From Anaerocolumna sp. AGMB13020 (lineage in GTDB: Bacteria > Bacillota > Clostridia > Lachnospirales > Lachnospiraceae), in NCBI RefSeq assembly GCF_033100115.1, contig NZ_CP136910.1:2808001-2872000 (forward strand): a stretch of 64,000 nt of DNA, written 5' to 3'. Positions 7,614 to 17,898 of the stretch are shown piece by piece; positions within the stretch are counted from its first letter, which is position 1, and each line of letters begins with the position of its first letter. The notes beneath the pieces are model-generated. The model was not told where the DNA came from. It saw only the letters and a program-made list of their open reading frames with translations, and searched no databases. The translations under genes were made by a program, and so were the position numbers.

Positions 7614-9998
7614 ATGACGGAGAAAACCAAAACCTATTTAACCGACAATGAGCTGAAGAAAATAAATGCTTATTGGAGCGCCTGCAATTATCTTGCAGCC
7701 GGTATGATTTATCTCAAAGATAATCCCTTATTAAAGCAGCCTCTGAAAGCAGAACATGTAAAGAGCAGACTGTTAGGTCACTGGGGAACCAGTCCCGGAT
7801 TATCTTTTTCCTATGTCCACCTTAACCGGCTGATTAATAAATATGATTTAAATATGATTTTCATCGCGGGACCCGGACACGGTGCTCCCGGCGTTCTTGC
7901 CCCCGGCTATCTGGAAGGCGGGTATTCCGAAGTTTACCCTGATAAGAGTGAAGATGAAGAAGGCTTAAAGAAATTCTTTAAACAATTCTCTTTCCCCGGC
8001 GGTATCGGAAGCCATTGCACACCAGAAACCCCCGGCTCCATACATGAAGGCGGTGAGCTTGGCTACAGCCTTTCCCATGCTTACGGAGCAGCGTTTGACA
8101 ATCCCGACCTGATCGTTGCTGCCGTGGTCGGTGACGGAGAAGCAGAAACCGGACCACTGGCTACCTCCTGGCATTCCAATAAATTTGTGAACCCTGCAAG
8201 AGACGGTGCCGTACTTCCTATTCTTCATTTAAATGGTTACAAAATCGCTAACCCTACTTTACTTGCAAGAATCAGCCATGAAGAGCTGGAGTGCCTGTTC
8301 AAAGGCTATGGTTACAAGCCTTACTTTGTTGAGGGTGATGATCCTGCTCTTATGCACAATGCCATGGCAGAGGCGATGGAAAACGCTATTCTGGAAATCA
8401 AGGCTATTCAGAAGGAAGCTAGAACCACAGGTAAAATAACCAGACCCAGATGGCCTATGATCATCTTAAGATCCCCTAAAGGCTGGACCGGCCCTAAGGT
8501 GGTTGACGGACAAAAGGTAGAAGGCTTCTGGCGCGCCCATCAGGTTCCCTTATCCGGAATCCATGAGAATCCCGAGCATCTTAAAATGCTGGAGGACTGG
8601 CTTAAGAGCTATCATCCGGAAGAATTATTTGATGAAGATGGTAAGCTGATTGCCGACTTAAAGGAGCTGGCTCCCAAAGGAAACCGCAGAATGAGTGCCA
8701 ATCCTATTACCAACGGCGGTCTGTTAAGAAAAGACCTTCGTATGCCTGACTTTAAGAATTACAGCGTTAAGGTTGAAAAGCCCGGCTGTTCCGAGTATGA
8801 GAACACCAAACCACTGGGTGAGCTGTTAAGAGATATCTTCCGCAACAATCCTGAAAACTTCCGTATGTTCGGTCCCGATGAGACTTCCTCCAACAGGCTT
8901 ACTGCCGTTTATGACGTCAGCAAAAAGTCCTGGATGGCAGACTATTATGAGGAGGATATCACAGACGGCAGCGAGATGACTGTTGACGGTAAAGTCATGG
9001 AGATGTTAAGTGAACATACACTGGTAGGCTGGCTGGAAGGATATCTCCTGACCGGTCGTCATGGCTTCTTCCATACCTATGAAGCTTTCTCCCATGTTAT
9101 TGATTCCATGTTCAATCAGCATGCAAAATGGCTGGACATCTGCAAACATGAGATATTATGGCGTTCTCCCATCGCTTCTGAGAACATCCTGTTATCTTCA
9201 ACAGTTTGGCGTCAGGACCATAACGGCTTCTCCCACCAGGATCCTGGTTTCTTAGATGTAGTTACCAACAAAAGCCCGGAAGTTGTTCGGATCTATCTTC
9301 CGCCGGATGTTAACTGCCTATTATCTACCATGGATCATTGCTTAAGAAGTACCGGATATGTAAATGTTATCGTAGCTGATAAACAGAAGCATATGCAGTA
9401 TTTAAGCATTGATGATGCCGTAAAACACTGCACCAAAGGCATTGGCATCTGGGATTGGGCAAGCAATGATAACAATTCCGAGGAACCGGACCTTGTAATG
9501 GCCTGCTGCGGTGATATTCCTACCAAGGAAGCTCTGGCTGCAACTGCTATCCTCCGTGAAGAATTCCCGGATATAAAAATCCGATTTATCAATGTGGTGG
9601 ACCTGATGAAGCTTATGTCTTCCTCTGAACATCCCCACGGGCTCACAGACGAGGAATTCAATTCTTTATTCACAAAAGACAAGCCGGTTATCCTGAATTT
9701 CCACGGATACCCCTCCTTAATCCACAAGCTGTGCTTTAAGAGAAGCCATCCTCATAGAATCCATGTTCACGGATACCATGAGAAAGGTAATATAAACACT
9801 CCTCTGGAACTTGCTATCCAGAATAAGATCGACCGCTTCAATTTGGTTATCGATGCCATCGATAATACTCCTACTCTGGGCTCTAAAGGTGCTCATGTTC
9901 GTGAGAAGATGAAGAACACTATAATTGAGAATCTTGAGTATGCGTATACCTACGGTATTGATAAGGACGAAATCCTTAACTGGGAATGGCCATTTTAA
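7614..9998 (+). CDS. xfp: Xylulose-5-phosphate/fructose-6-phosphate phosphoketolase
   Basis: A full-length 794-residue thiamine-diphosphate enzyme that splits xylulose 5-phosphate (and often fructose 6-phosphate) with phosphate into acetyl phosphate plus a shorter sugar phosphate. Both family signatures are present: [16 protein letters not shown] near residue 150 and [19 protein letters not shown] near residue 180, the latter binding the cofactor. The LGHWGTSPG opening is also typical. It gives a non-glycolytic route from pentoses to acetyl phosphate in the cytoplasm. It has its own promoter and a bidirectional terminator, so it is monocistronic. Confidence 0.96.
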   Translation: MTEKTKTYLTDNELKKINAYWSACNYLAAGMIYLKDNPLLKQPLKAEHVKSRLLGHWGTSPGLSFSYVHLNRLINKYDLNMIFIAGPGHGAPGVLAPGYLEGGYSEVYPDKSEDEEGLKKFFKQFSFPGGIGSHCTPETPGSIHEGGELGYSLSHAYGAAFDNPDLIVAAVVGDGEAETGPLATSWHSNKFVNPARDGAVLPILHLNGYKIANPTLLARISHEELECLFKGYGYKPYFVEGDDPALMHNAMAEAMENAILEIKAIQKEARTTGKITRPRWPMIILRSPKGWTGPKVVDGQKVEGFWRAHQVPLSGIHENPEHLKMLEDWLKSYHPEELFDEDGKLIADLKELAPKGNRRMSANPITNGGLLRKDLRMPDFKNYSVKVEKPGCSEYENTKPLGELLRDIFRNNPENFRMFGPDETSSNRLTAVYDVSKKSWMADYYEEDITDGSEMTVDGKVMEMLSEHTLVGWLEGYLLTGRHGFFHTYEAFSHVIDSMFNQHAKWLDICKHEILWRSPIASENILLSSTVWRQDHNGFSHQDPGFLDVVTNKSPEVVRIYLPPDVNCLLSTMDHCLRSTGYVNVIVADKQKHMQYLSIDDAVKHCTKGIGIWDWASNDNNSEEPDLVMACCGDIPTKEALAATAILREEFPDIKIRFINVVDLMKLMSSSEHPHGLTDEEFNSLFTKDKPVILNFHGYPSLIHKLCFKRSHPHRIHVHGYHEKGNINTPLELAIQNKIDRFNLVIDAIDNTPTLGSKGAHVREKMKNTIIENLEYAYTYGIDKDEILNWEWPF

Positions 9999-10016
9999 GA
10001 ATATACAGAGAAACAG

Positions 10017-10050
10017 GAAGCTGCCCTTAACTTAAGTGGGGGGCAGCTTC
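10017..10050. terminator. Bidirectional terminator between xfp and valS
   Basis: Arms GAAGCTGCCC and GGGCAGCTTC form a 10-bp stem with a 14-base loop, between the convergent stop codons of xfp and valS. A T-containing tail follows on the plus strand. Confidence 0.75.
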
Positions 10051-10103
10051 TTGCCTATTTGTAAGCTTCTATTTCGCTTTAGATTATCTCATTAAAATCT
10101 TAG

Positions 10104-12467
10104 TTAGTTTCTGATAATTATTTTCCTGGCACTTGTGCAGGCTCTGATATCCTTCTCCGACTGCTGAAAGTACTTTACCAGATAGGCCGGACAGGTTATA
10201 ACCAGCTCTTCCATTTCCTCTTTCATGGATAACTGCTGTTCTGCTTTTTTCTTCCTAACCTCTCCGATTACCCCTTGAAGACGCTGACCAAATTCTGCGA
10301 TTGCACCGTCACTTTTGTCAGTCTTCCATAAGGTCTGGTGTATGGATACTGCCTCACCCTCCTTACGGTAAAACTGCTGGTAGATATAGTCTGTCATATG
10401 AGGAGTGTAAATAGCATAGAGCTTAAGGATACCGTACAGGCTGTGATACAGTGCATATTGTCCGGATCTCCGTTCTTCCCAGCCATGCTTTTCAGGCTGA
10501 TACAGACGTTCTTTTACGATTTCTATATAATAATCACAGAAATCCTTCCAGAATAATTCATCGATCAAATGCCTTGCCTGACCGATTTCGTACTGTTCAA
10601 GGAGTGATTCTGCATTTGCTGTTGTTTCACTTACTCTTTGCAGGATCCATTTATCCGCAGGCAGAAGTTCAGCCTTTGCAGTGTCTTCATAATCCTCAAG
10701 ATGCATAAAGGCAAATTTCGCCGCATTATACAATTTCGTCAGAAAGCGCTTTGATACTTTTAAGTCCTCCTCTTCAAAGAAAGTATCCGTCCCAAGCTTG
10801 GCACCGGCCGCCCAATATCTTATAGCATCCGCAGAATGAGTTTCAATAAGCTGTACCGGAGAAAGCACTGCGTTATTCTTGGATTTACTGATTTTCTCCC
10901 CCCGTCCTGCCAGTACGAATCCGCTTATCATAATGTCTTTCCAGGGAATCTTTCCCGTATGGTATAAGCTCTTTACAATCGTATAAAAAGCCCAGGTACG
11001 AATAATTTCATGAGCCTGGCTTCTCATGCCCATAGGAAGCAGTTCCCCAGTCAGGTCCTCCTCCTCTCCATAACCTGCATTGATCAGAGGTGTTACGGAG
11101 GAAGTTGCCCAGGTATCAAATACAGCCGTCTCTGCATGATATTCCTTACAGCCGCAGCTGCAAGGCTTACGTGGCTTATCCTCCAGCGGATTAACAGGCA
11201 GCTGCTCCTCTTCCGCCAGCAAAGGGCTTCCGCAGTCTTTGCAGTACCACAGCGGAAAAGGTACGCCGAAATTCCTCTGTCTTGAAATACACCAATCCCA
11301 TTTCAGATTCTCTACCCAGATACGGTAGCGGTTCTTCATATGTTCCGGATACCAGTTGATTTCATCAGCTGCCTTAAGAAAACGTTCCTTCTCCGTCATA
11401 ATGTCAATATACCATTGGGCAGAAGGAAGGATTTCTATTTCTGTACCGCACCTTTCGTGAACGGCAACGGCATGGATAATATCCTCTCTCTTACGAATCA
11501 GGCCTCTCTCTTCTAACAGCCTTACAATCTCAGTTCTGGCCTTCTTTATGCCAAGATTACCGATAAAAGGTACCTCTGAAGATATCCTACCGTTTTCCAT
11601 TATAACTTTCTTAAAGGGCAGCTTATGCTTCTGATACCACTCTACATCTGTACTGTCACCAAAGGTAGCACACATAACCGCCCCTGTGCCCTTCTCTTTC
11701 TCCGCCTGTTCATCTGCAAGAACAGGAATCCAGAAATCATACAAAGGTACCTTTGCCTTCTGCCCGATAAGCTGCCTATAACGTTCATCCTCCGGATTTA
11801 CGAAAATCGATACACAGCCATAGAGCAGCTCCGGTCTTGTGGTAGCTATGATAAGGGGAGAACCTTCCGTTTCAAAGGTCAGGTAATGAAAAGAGGATTC
11901 CGTGTCCTTCGTCTCCAGCTCTGCCTGGGCTATGGAGGTTTGACATTCCGTACACCAGTGTACCGGTGATTCCTTAAGGTACGCCTTCTTTGCTTTTACC
12001 AGATGAAGAAAGGAGCGCTGTGAGATTCTTTGGGTACGCTGTGAGATTGTCTGGTATTCCAAAGACCAGTCAACACTAAAGCCAAGGCTCTTCCACATAG
12101 CTTTAAACTCTTCTTCGTATCCCTTTACCGTATCCATACATCTTTTGTTATACTCCGTTCTGCTTAACTCACCGGGTTTTATCTTTTGAACCTTTTCTAC
12201 CAGGCGTTCTGTGGGGAGGCCGTTATCGTCAAAGCCAAAGGGATAGAACACATCATATCCCTGCATCCGCTTATAGCGGGCAATCATTTCTGCCTGGGTG
12301 TAAGAAAATACATGACCGATATGAAGGCTTCCACTAACCGTAGGCGGTGGTGTATCAATTGAGAATACCTTCTTCTCTCTTCCTTTTCCAAAGCTATAAA
12401 TACTTTCTTTCTCCCAAAGCTCCTGCATTTCCTTTTCTGCCATCTTAAAATCATACTTCTTATCCAT
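10104..12467 (-). CDS. valS: Valyl-tRNA synthetase, short form
   Basis: A 787-residue class I synthetase that charges tRNA-Val. The HIGH motif is in SGSLHIGHVFSYTQ, the KMSKS motif reads KISKS within GEKISKSKNN, and the editing domain and anticodon domain are present. Usual bacterial ValS proteins are about 880 residues and end with a coiled-coil arm; here the protein stops after the anticodon domain and looks more like the archaeal-type subgroup also found in some bacteria. The start at 12467 is set by AGGAGGAAT; an upstream in-frame extension lacks a ribosome site. Expression is controlled by the T-box directly upstream. Confidence 0.93.
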   Translation of the reverse strand: MDKKYDFKMAEKEMQELWEKESIYSFGKGREKKVFSIDTPPPTVSGSLHIGHVFSYTQAEMIARYKRMQGYDVFYPFGFDDNGLPTERLVEKVQKIKPGELSRTEYNKRCMDTVKGYEEEFKAMWKSLGFSVDWSLEYQTISQRTQRISQRSFLHLVKAKKAYLKESPVHWCTECQTSIAQAELETKDTESSFHYLTFETEGSPLIIATTRPELLYGCVSIFVNPEDERYRQLIGQKAKVPLYDFWIPVLADEQAEKEKGTGAVMCATFGDSTDVEWYQKHKLPFKKVIMENGRISSEVPFIGNLGIKKARTEIVRLLEERGLIRKREDIIHAVAVHERCGTEIEILPSAQWYIDIMTEKERFLKAADEINWYPEHMKNRYRIWVENLKWDWCISRQRNFGVPFPLWYCKDCGSPLLAEEEQLPVNPLEDKPRKPCSCGCKEYHAETAVFDTWATSSVTPLINAGYGEEEDLTGELLPMGMRSQAHEIIRTWAFYTIVKSLYHTGKIPWKDIMISGFVLAGRGEKISKSKNNAVLSPVQLIETHSADAIRYWAAGAKLGTDTFFEEEDLKVSKRFLTKLYNAAKFAFMHLEDYEDTAKAELLPADKWILQRVSETTANAESLLEQYEIGQARHLIDELFWKDFCDYYIEIVKERLYQPEKHGWEERRSGQYALYHSLYGILKLYAIYTPHMTDYIYQQFYRKEGEAVSIHQTLWKTDKSDGAIAEFGQRLQGVIGEVRKKKAEQQLSMKEEMEELVITCPAYLVKYFQQSEKDIRACTSARKIIIRN

Positions 12468-12585
12468 TCTGATTCCTCCTGTTATGATGCATCGCTGAAA
12501 TGTCCTTTCATTTTCCTGCACCAGAAACCTTCTTTGGCAAATTCTCGTGCTGACCTGACAGCTATGCTGGTGTTACAAAACAGAC

Positions 12586-12870
12586 AAAAAACGCCCTAAG
12601 CAAATAAATAATTGCTTAGGGCGAAACGTGTCCGTGGTACCACCTAATTTCAGAATAGAATTCTGCTCTCATACAATACGGGAACGAATAAAGGTTCCGA
12701 TATCGCTTTCCCTGATAACGGTGGAAATTTCCGTTGGAGTCTACTTAAAAATTGTATTTTTGTTCGATCCAAAGCTCAAAGGCTACTTCCATGTTCCCAT
12801 CACGAAGATTTTCACCAACCATCTTCTCTCTGTTCATCCGGAATAACATGTACTCCTCCTCGTCAACGCT
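12586..12870 (-). promoter_or_regulatory. T-box riboswitch leader of valS (valine specifier)
   Basis: The minus strand carries the T-box core GGTGGTACCACGG at 12644-12632, followed by a terminator stem CGCCCTAAGCA with T-run at 12623-12586. In the upstream stem I region the specifier can be read as GTA, a valine codon, at 12786-12784 within GGAAGTAGCC. Uncharged tRNA-Val would pair with specifier and T-box bulge and favour the antiterminator, switching valS on when valine is short. An AGAGA-like element also lies in stem I. Confidence 0.9.
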
Positions 12871-12891
12871 TTTGTCTGTGTTGTTATTCGT

Positions 12892-12920
12892 ATTGTATGC
12901 GTAAGAGAAAAAAATGTCAA
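12892..12920 (-). promoter_or_regulatory. Promoter of the T-box/valS transcript
   Basis: On the minus strand a perfect TTGACA (12920-12915) is followed after 17 bases by TACAAT (12897-12892), immediately upstream of the T-box leader. Confidence 0.75.
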
Positions 12921-13012
12921 GGGGTATTCGATATAACTCTGTAGAACATACTCTTATTGCTCAGTGGTAAAATAATTTACTCCTGCTATTTCAAACATAA
13001 ATAATAATCCCT

Positions 13013-14362
13013 CTACCGGCAGGCCTTCACTGCGTTATAAAGAATCGAGAGCCCGCAATCCAGCTGTTCATCTGTCACTACCAGGGGACACAGGAAACGA
13101 ATGACATTGGAATAGGTTCCAGCGCTTTCCACAATAAGCCCATGCTCTGCACAATAAATAACAATATCCGATACCAGCCTTGCATTGGGTGATTTACTCT
13201 TTTTATCCGTCACAAATTCTATACCGGTCATACATCCGATACCTCTTACATCCCCAATTTCTTCAAACTCTTCGTGCCACAAATGAAAGGCTCCTTTCAC
13301 TTTCGTAGCAATTTCCAAAGACCGGGCACACAGATTGTCTCTTTCTATGATTTCAATTACCTTTAAGGCCGAAGCACAGGCAAGGGCATTGCCGCCATAT
13401 GTTCCCCCAATTATGCCATTCTTCACTCCATCAAAAATCTCAGCCGAAGCAGTTATGGCACTTAGCGGCACTCCTCCCGCTATGGACTTGGCAGTGGCAA
13501 TGATATCAGGTGCAGCTCCAGCCTCTTCCCAATAATTTGACACGAACATTTTTCCTGACCTGGCAAAACCAGTCTGAACCTCATCTGCTACCAGAAGAAT
13601 CCCCTTCTCGTCACAGATTCTTCTCACAGCCTTAACCCATTCTATGGGTGCCGGAACAAATCCGCCTTCCCCCTGAACGGGTTCCACTACAATGGCAGCT
13701 ATATGTTCAGCAGGTGAAGCCTCTTCAAATACCTTTATTAATTTCTCAATATAATAAGCTATAGCACCTTCCTCACTATATCCTTCCGGTCCACGGTACA
13801 GATAAGGGAACTCCGCCCGGTATATACCATCCGGAAAAGGTCCAAGACCTGATGCATAGGCTTTCTTTGCCGTCATGGTAGAAGCAAGTAAGGTCCTGCC
13901 GTGAAAAGCTCCTGAAAATACGATGACATTCGGTCTTCCGGTATAGGACTTTGCCACTTTCACTGCATTCTCAATGGCTTCTGCACCGGAATTTGCAAAC
14001 ATTGTCTTTCTTTTGGCAGACTTAACAGGAACGATTTCGTTCATCTTCTCAGCAAGTTTAATATAACCCTCATGCGTTACGATATTCATCATAGCATGAA
14101 AATATTTTTCAGTCTGTTCTTTTACAGCCCCTATCAGCTCCGGATGGCTGTATCCAATATTTAATACTCCGACACCTCCTACCCAGTCAAGGAATATATT
14201 CCCGTCCACATCCTCTAACATCGCCCCTTCCCCTCTGCTGATTACACAGGGATACACCGATTTGATGGCGCCAGGTACTGCCTCACTTCTTCTCTCCAAT
14301 ATAGCACTGGCCTTGGGGCCGGGTAATGGGGTATTTATTTTAGGTAACGCATCTTTTAGCAT
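13013..14362 (-). CDS. gabT: Class III aminotransferase, probably 4-aminobutyrate aminotransferase
   Basis: A 449-residue PLP-dependent aminotransferase. The class III signature LVADEVQTGFARSGKMF lies near residue 250 and the cofactor lysine is in ATAKSIAGGVPLS about 40 residues on. N-terminal and active-site sequence (NSGAEAIENAVKVAK, FHGRTLL) resembles bacterial GabT, which moves the amino group of GABA to 2-oxoglutarate and yields succinate semialdehyde. Ornithine and other omega-aminotransferases share these motifs. The start at 14362 is chosen by GGGAGGAATAT. The next gene upstream is an iron alcohol dehydrogenase that could reduce the semialdehyde. Confidence 0.8.
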   Translation of the reverse strand: MLKDALPKINTPLPGPKASAILERRSEAVPGAIKSVYPCVISRGEGAMLEDVDGNIFLDWVGGVGVLNIGYSHPELIGAVKEQTEKYFHAMMNIVTHEGYIKLAEKMNEIVPVKSAKRKTMFANSGAEAIENAVKVAKSYTGRPNVIVFSGAFHGRTLLASTMTAKKAYASGLGPFPDGIYRAEFPYLYRGPEGYSEEGAIAYYIEKLIKVFEEASPAEHIAAIVVEPVQGEGGFVPAPIEWVKAVRRICDEKGILLVADEVQTGFARSGKMFVSNYWEEAGAAPDIIATAKSIAGGVPLSAITASAEIFDGVKNGIIGGTYGGNALACASALKVIEIIERDNLCARSLEIATKVKGAFHLWHEEFEEIGDVRGIGCMTGIEFVTDKKSKSPNARLVSDIVIYCAEHGLIVESAGTYSNVIRFLCPLVVTDEQLDCGLSILYNAVKACR

Positions 14363-14674
14363 ATATTCCTCCCTTTCTGCGTTTTTTGCGCATGGCAAAC
14401 AAACAGGACTGTTTGCATATTTCCCCGTTTTTGCCTTTGTTTTATAAAATATACTTATTCATAATTTTTCTATTTGAATTATACTGGATAGCTTTTTAAT
14501 TATCTTACATTTTTGGTTCCTCTTGCTGTTAAACCTTCGTTTCTTATCCAATATAAAAAGGAATCTAAAAGGGTTCTATGTTTGTAAGAGGAGGGTTAGA
14601 TCTTTAATTCAGCTTATATATTAACATTCGCTATAATCCCTTAGCTCTTACTTAACCGCCAACCGAACTTTTAC
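14363..14674. other. Spacer upstream of the aminotransferase gene
   Basis: A 312-base gap with no gene. Just upstream of the aminotransferase start lies a small inverted repeat (GCAAACA at 14395-14401, TGTTTGC at 14410-14416) that could be an operator. A TATAAT-like element is present on the minus strand near 14480, without a clear -35. Confidence 0.3.
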
Positions 14675-15805
14675 TTATAATGCTTTTCTGAATATCTCTC
14701 TTATTTTCTCTGTTGTAAAGACTACGGGATGGTTAGCCATACTTGGAGCCGATACCTTCAGACAATTTTCAGTAAGCCAATTCAGATCCTTTTCCTCCAC
14801 ACCCATATCTCCAAGAGTTTCTGTAAGCTGTAGTTCTGATAAGAGCTTCTTTATAGCAGGTACGAAATCCTTTTCATCCCTCCCCCCAAGTATCCTGGAT
14901 AACAGGAGGAATTTATCCGGTGCCCCTTGAATAGAAGCTTCATACACATAAGGCGCAAGTGCCGCCAGGCCTTTTCCATGCACGACATTTTTGAGTCCGC
15001 TTACCGGGTGCTCCATTCCGTGAAGAGCCGTTACCCCCGCTGCTCCTATTACCATTCCTCCAAGAGTACTGGCAAGGCATAAATGCTCCCAGCTGTCCAT
15101 ATCTTCATTATCCCTATAGAGCTTTGTAAGACTGCCTGCAGCAAGTCTTGCCCCCTCTAAGGCCATAATGTCTGTTAAGGGCTGTGAAACAGCCGAGATA
15201 TAGGCATCCATGTTATGGCAGAGTGCGTCAAAACCTACGGAGGCCAGCGTTTTCTTTGGCATGGTCTTCATAAGCAATGGATCGATAATGGAACAGGCAG
15301 GAACAATGGCACTGCAGCGAAGGGATTTCTTATCCAGCGTATCCGGATTCGTCATAACCGCAAAGCCGTTGCCTTCGCTGCCTGTACCGCAGGTGGTGGG
15401 AACTGCAAGGACCGGAAGTGCCTTGTTACTGATTTTTCTACCGTAAATATACTCATTTATATCACCGCCATTTACGGCTTGAAAAGCAATTCCTTTTGCT
15501 GCATCCAGGCTGCTGCCGCCACCAAGGGCAAGCACCATGTCACACTCTTTCGATAATGCCTGTTCTGCTCCTTCGTAAGCCGTGGTTGTAAGAGGATTTG
15601 GGGTTACTTTATCAAACAGAGAAAAGGCTAATCCGCTTTTTTTTAGAAGTTGTTCTGCCTTCTCAAGTAATCCGGATTCCCTGGTGCTTCTTCCACCGGT
15701 TACGATAAGTGCTTTTTTCCCAAGTGCAGCTGCCTTCTCCCCTATTAATTCCGATTTCCCACGACCAAATACCAGATTGACTGGCAGATGATATTGAAAT
15801 TCCAT
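14675..15805 (-). CDS. Iron-containing alcohol dehydrogenase
   Basis: A 376-residue group III dehydrogenase that interconverts alcohols and aldehydes with NAD(P)H. The dinucleotide motif ALGGGSSLDAAKG lies near residue 95. Metal-binding residues can be read in GFDALCHNMDAY (Asp and His) and in HGMEHPVSGLKNVVHG (two further His). Together with the neighbouring GabT-like gene, a role as 4-hydroxybutyrate dehydrogenase is possible, but butanol-type dehydrogenases look the same. The start has GGGAG 6 bases upstream. It is separated from the aminotransferase gene by 312 bases, so the two are not clearly one operon. Confidence 0.85.
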   Translation of the reverse strand: MEFQYHLPVNLVFGRGKSELIGEKAAALGKKALIVTGGRSTRESGLLEKAEQLLKKSGLAFSLFDKVTPNPLTTTAYEGAEQALSKECDMVLALGGGSSLDAAKGIAFQAVNGGDINEYIYGRKISNKALPVLAVPTTCGTGSEGNGFAVMTNPDTLDKKSLRCSAIVPACSIIDPLLMKTMPKKTLASVGFDALCHNMDAYISAVSQPLTDIMALEGARLAAGSLTKLYRDNEDMDSWEHLCLASTLGGMVIGAAGVTALHGMEHPVSGLKNVVHGKGLAALAPYVYEASIQGAPDKFLLLSRILGGRDEKDFVPAIKKLLSELQLTETLGDMGVEEKDLNWLTENCLKVSAPSMANHPVVFTTEKIREIFRKAL

Positions 15806-16113
15806 ATTGAACTCCCGTCTGCGTACTTTAGCACGCTTATAAACTCAGGGTGAGTGAAAGAAAGCTTCGCTCATCCTTTTATCCGCTGCCACAAAAAAGT
15901 TTGTGCCAGTTCCATATTTAAACAATAAACCGAAGGAATCTATCTTCGTCTTAAAGATCTAAGAGTTGTTATGAAATGATTTACTATAATATCTGGTTGA
16001 AGAGAAAACCAGATATCATTAAAACCGCCTTCTGAATTCTCTGCTTTGATATCCTTTTTTTATTGTTTCTCGTAACCAGAAGCAGGTATCAGAAGCAGCC
16101 GTTCTCCTGGCTC
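15806..16113. other. Spacer with a 10-bp hairpin
   Basis: No gene. A perfect stem, ATATCTGGTT (15989-15998) with AACCAGATAT (16007-16016), lies between the transporter operon and the dehydrogenase gene, both on the minus strand. It lacks a T-run, so termination by it is uncertain. Confidence 0.35.
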
Positions 16114-17031
16114 TTATTTCGTATTTACTGTTTTACCATTCTGTACATCTACAAAATAATCTTCTGTTAATCCATAATCTTTTAGTATGGTTAGCAGCGT
16201 GCCATCCTCCTTCATCTCATTCAGGCATTTATTTACCTCTTCTAAAAAGGCTTTATCTTCAAAACGTAAAGCTGCGCCGATCTGCCCGCTGGCTTCTGCT
16301 TCGTAGGGAGCTAAGAGTTTCAATTTTAAGGAACTGTCGGCTGAAAGGGTATAACCTGCAACAATACCATCTGTTACCACTGCATCCACCTTTCCCATGT
16401 CTACAGCAGTCATCAGAGTTGCCTGGTTATCATATGCTTCCAGTCCTGCAATTCTTCCTTCATCAAGCCACTTCTGGGCAGTTTCATAAAAAGTGGTTCC
16501 GGGCTGTGCACCTACTTTTTTCTCCTTCAGATCATCTTTGCCAGCGATAGCAGAATCAACCGGAATTACCACAGCTTCACCTTCCTGGTACCACTTGTCT
16601 GTAAAGGCTGCTACCTTAAGTCTTTCCTCTTTCACATACATGGCATCTACCACCATATCAATGTTATTGTTATTAAGCTCTACCAACAGATTGGCAAAGT
16701 CAACTACCTTCATCTGTATGTCCGGGATCTCAAGCCGTTTGCAGATCTCACGAAGGATTTCAATATCAATTCCCTCTAATTTCCCCGACTCCACGTCAGT
16801 GTAGGAGAAGGGAGCATCGTTGGAGGAGCCAATTAAGATATAACCTTTTTCCTTGATTTTCTTTAACATATCGGATTCACCGGTGGAAGCAGTGTCTTCT
16901 CCACTGGCTGCCGTATCTTCTGTTGAGGTCTGGGTATTATTGTCCTTCTTACTGCAACCTGTGAGTACAGAAAACGTTAATAAAAGTGTTAACAACAGTG
17001 TGAAGCCTTTTTTCAGATTCATTTTCTTCAT
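16114..17031 (-). CDS. Polar amino acid ABC transporter substrate-binding lipoprotein
   Basis: A 305-residue family 3 solute-binding protein. The signal peptide ends at LTGC, and a Thr/Ser/Glu-rich linker follows. The mature domain begins KIKEKGYILIGSSNDAPFSY and contains GKLEGIDIEILREICKRL, standard for the glutamine/cystine/arginine-binding family. It binds an amino acid outside the membrane for the permease and ATPase encoded just upstream. It is the last gene of a three-gene operon in the order ATPase, permease, binding protein. The substrate cannot be told from sequence. Confidence 0.88.
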   Translation of the reverse strand: MKKMNLKKGFTLLLTLLLTFSVLTGCSKKDNNTQTSTEDTAASGEDTASTGESDMLKKIKEKGYILIGSSNDAPFSYTDVESGKLEGIDIEILREICKRLEIPDIQMKVVDFANLLVELNNNNIDMVVDAMYVKEERLKVAAFTDKWYQEGEAVVIPVDSAIAGKDDLKEKKVGAQPGTTFYETAQKWLDEGRIAGLEAYDNQATLMTAVDMGKVDAVVTDGIVAGYTLSADSSLKLKLLAPYEAEASGQIGAALRFEDKAFLEEVNKCLNEMKEDGTLLTILKDYGLTEDYFVDVQNGKTVNTK

Positions 17032-17084
17032 AATCTTTCCCTCTTTCTTTCTGCATGTTTTCTAGGTTTATGGAGTTACCAGAA

Positions 17085-17780
17085 CTAACGGACTCTTTTA
17101 AGCCGGCGTTCCACTACTCTGCTAAGCTGCGAGAGTGGAATACTTAATAACAGGTAAACGAACGCCAGAATGGTGTATGCTTCTACCGTAAGAAACGTCT
17201 GAGAAGCATAGGTCTTGGTGCGAAGGAGAAGCTCCTGTACCGTTATCATAGCTAACAGGGAGGTATCCTTAATGAGCATAACCAGGTAATTTCCGAATAC
17301 CGGCACGGAATTTCTAAGGGCCGGCGGTATTATAAAATGAAACAGTACTTTATTCTCGCTAAAACCAAGAGCCAGGCCGGCCTCTCTCTGACCGGAATCA
17401 ATGGCCAGAATGGCAGAACGTATAACCTCTGACATATAGCAGCCATAATTAATAGCAAAGCCTATAATACCGCAGGTGGTAGCTGCCAGCTGGATGTTGG
17501 TGTCTTTTCCTAACATGCCCATAATACCGTTTAGCAGTGTCGGTACAACATAATATATATAAAAGAACTGAACCAGCAGGGGTGTTCCCCTTACCAGTTC
17601 AATGATTACTCCAAGGGTTCGGCGAAGTATCTTATTCCTGGATATTCTTCCGATAGCAACTAACAGTGCCACAGCCAAAGCACAGACAAACCCTGCCAGT
17701 GTTATATAAAGTACAATACCTATTCCTCCCCAGAGACTTGGCCCCAAGGTCTCAAAGGCCTGTTTAAAATGCAATTCCAT
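17085..17780 (-). CDS. Amino acid ABC transporter permease (HisM/GlnP family)
   Basis: A 231-residue inner-membrane permease with about five membrane segments. The EAA loop is clear: REAGLALGFSENKVLFHFIIP, and the region ELVRGTPLLVQFFYIYYV is characteristic of the His/Glu/Gln/Arg permease family. The start at 17780 is set by GGGAGGTAAAG; the longer reading frame upstream lacks a ribosome site. It works with the ATPase at 17899 and binding protein at 16114. Confidence 0.9.
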   Translation of the reverse strand: MELHFKQAFETLGPSLWGGIGIVLYITLAGFVCALAVALLVAIGRISRNKILRRTLGVIIELVRGTPLLVQFFYIYYVVPTLLNGIMGMLGKDTNIQLAATTCGIIGFAINYGCYMSEVIRSAILAIDSGQREAGLALGFSENKVLFHFIIPPALRNSVPVFGNYLVMLIKDTSLLAMITVQELLLRTKTYASQTFLTVEAYTILAFVYLLLSIPLSQLSRVVERRLKRVR

Positions 17781-17898
17781 CTTTACCTCCCTTCCGCCGG
17801 CTGGCGGTACAAAATCTGATGTAAGAAGCCTGTCAGACACCTCTCTGCGTTCTTACAAGGTTCTTGCATAGTGAAATGGGTAATGTTTACTCTTACCA

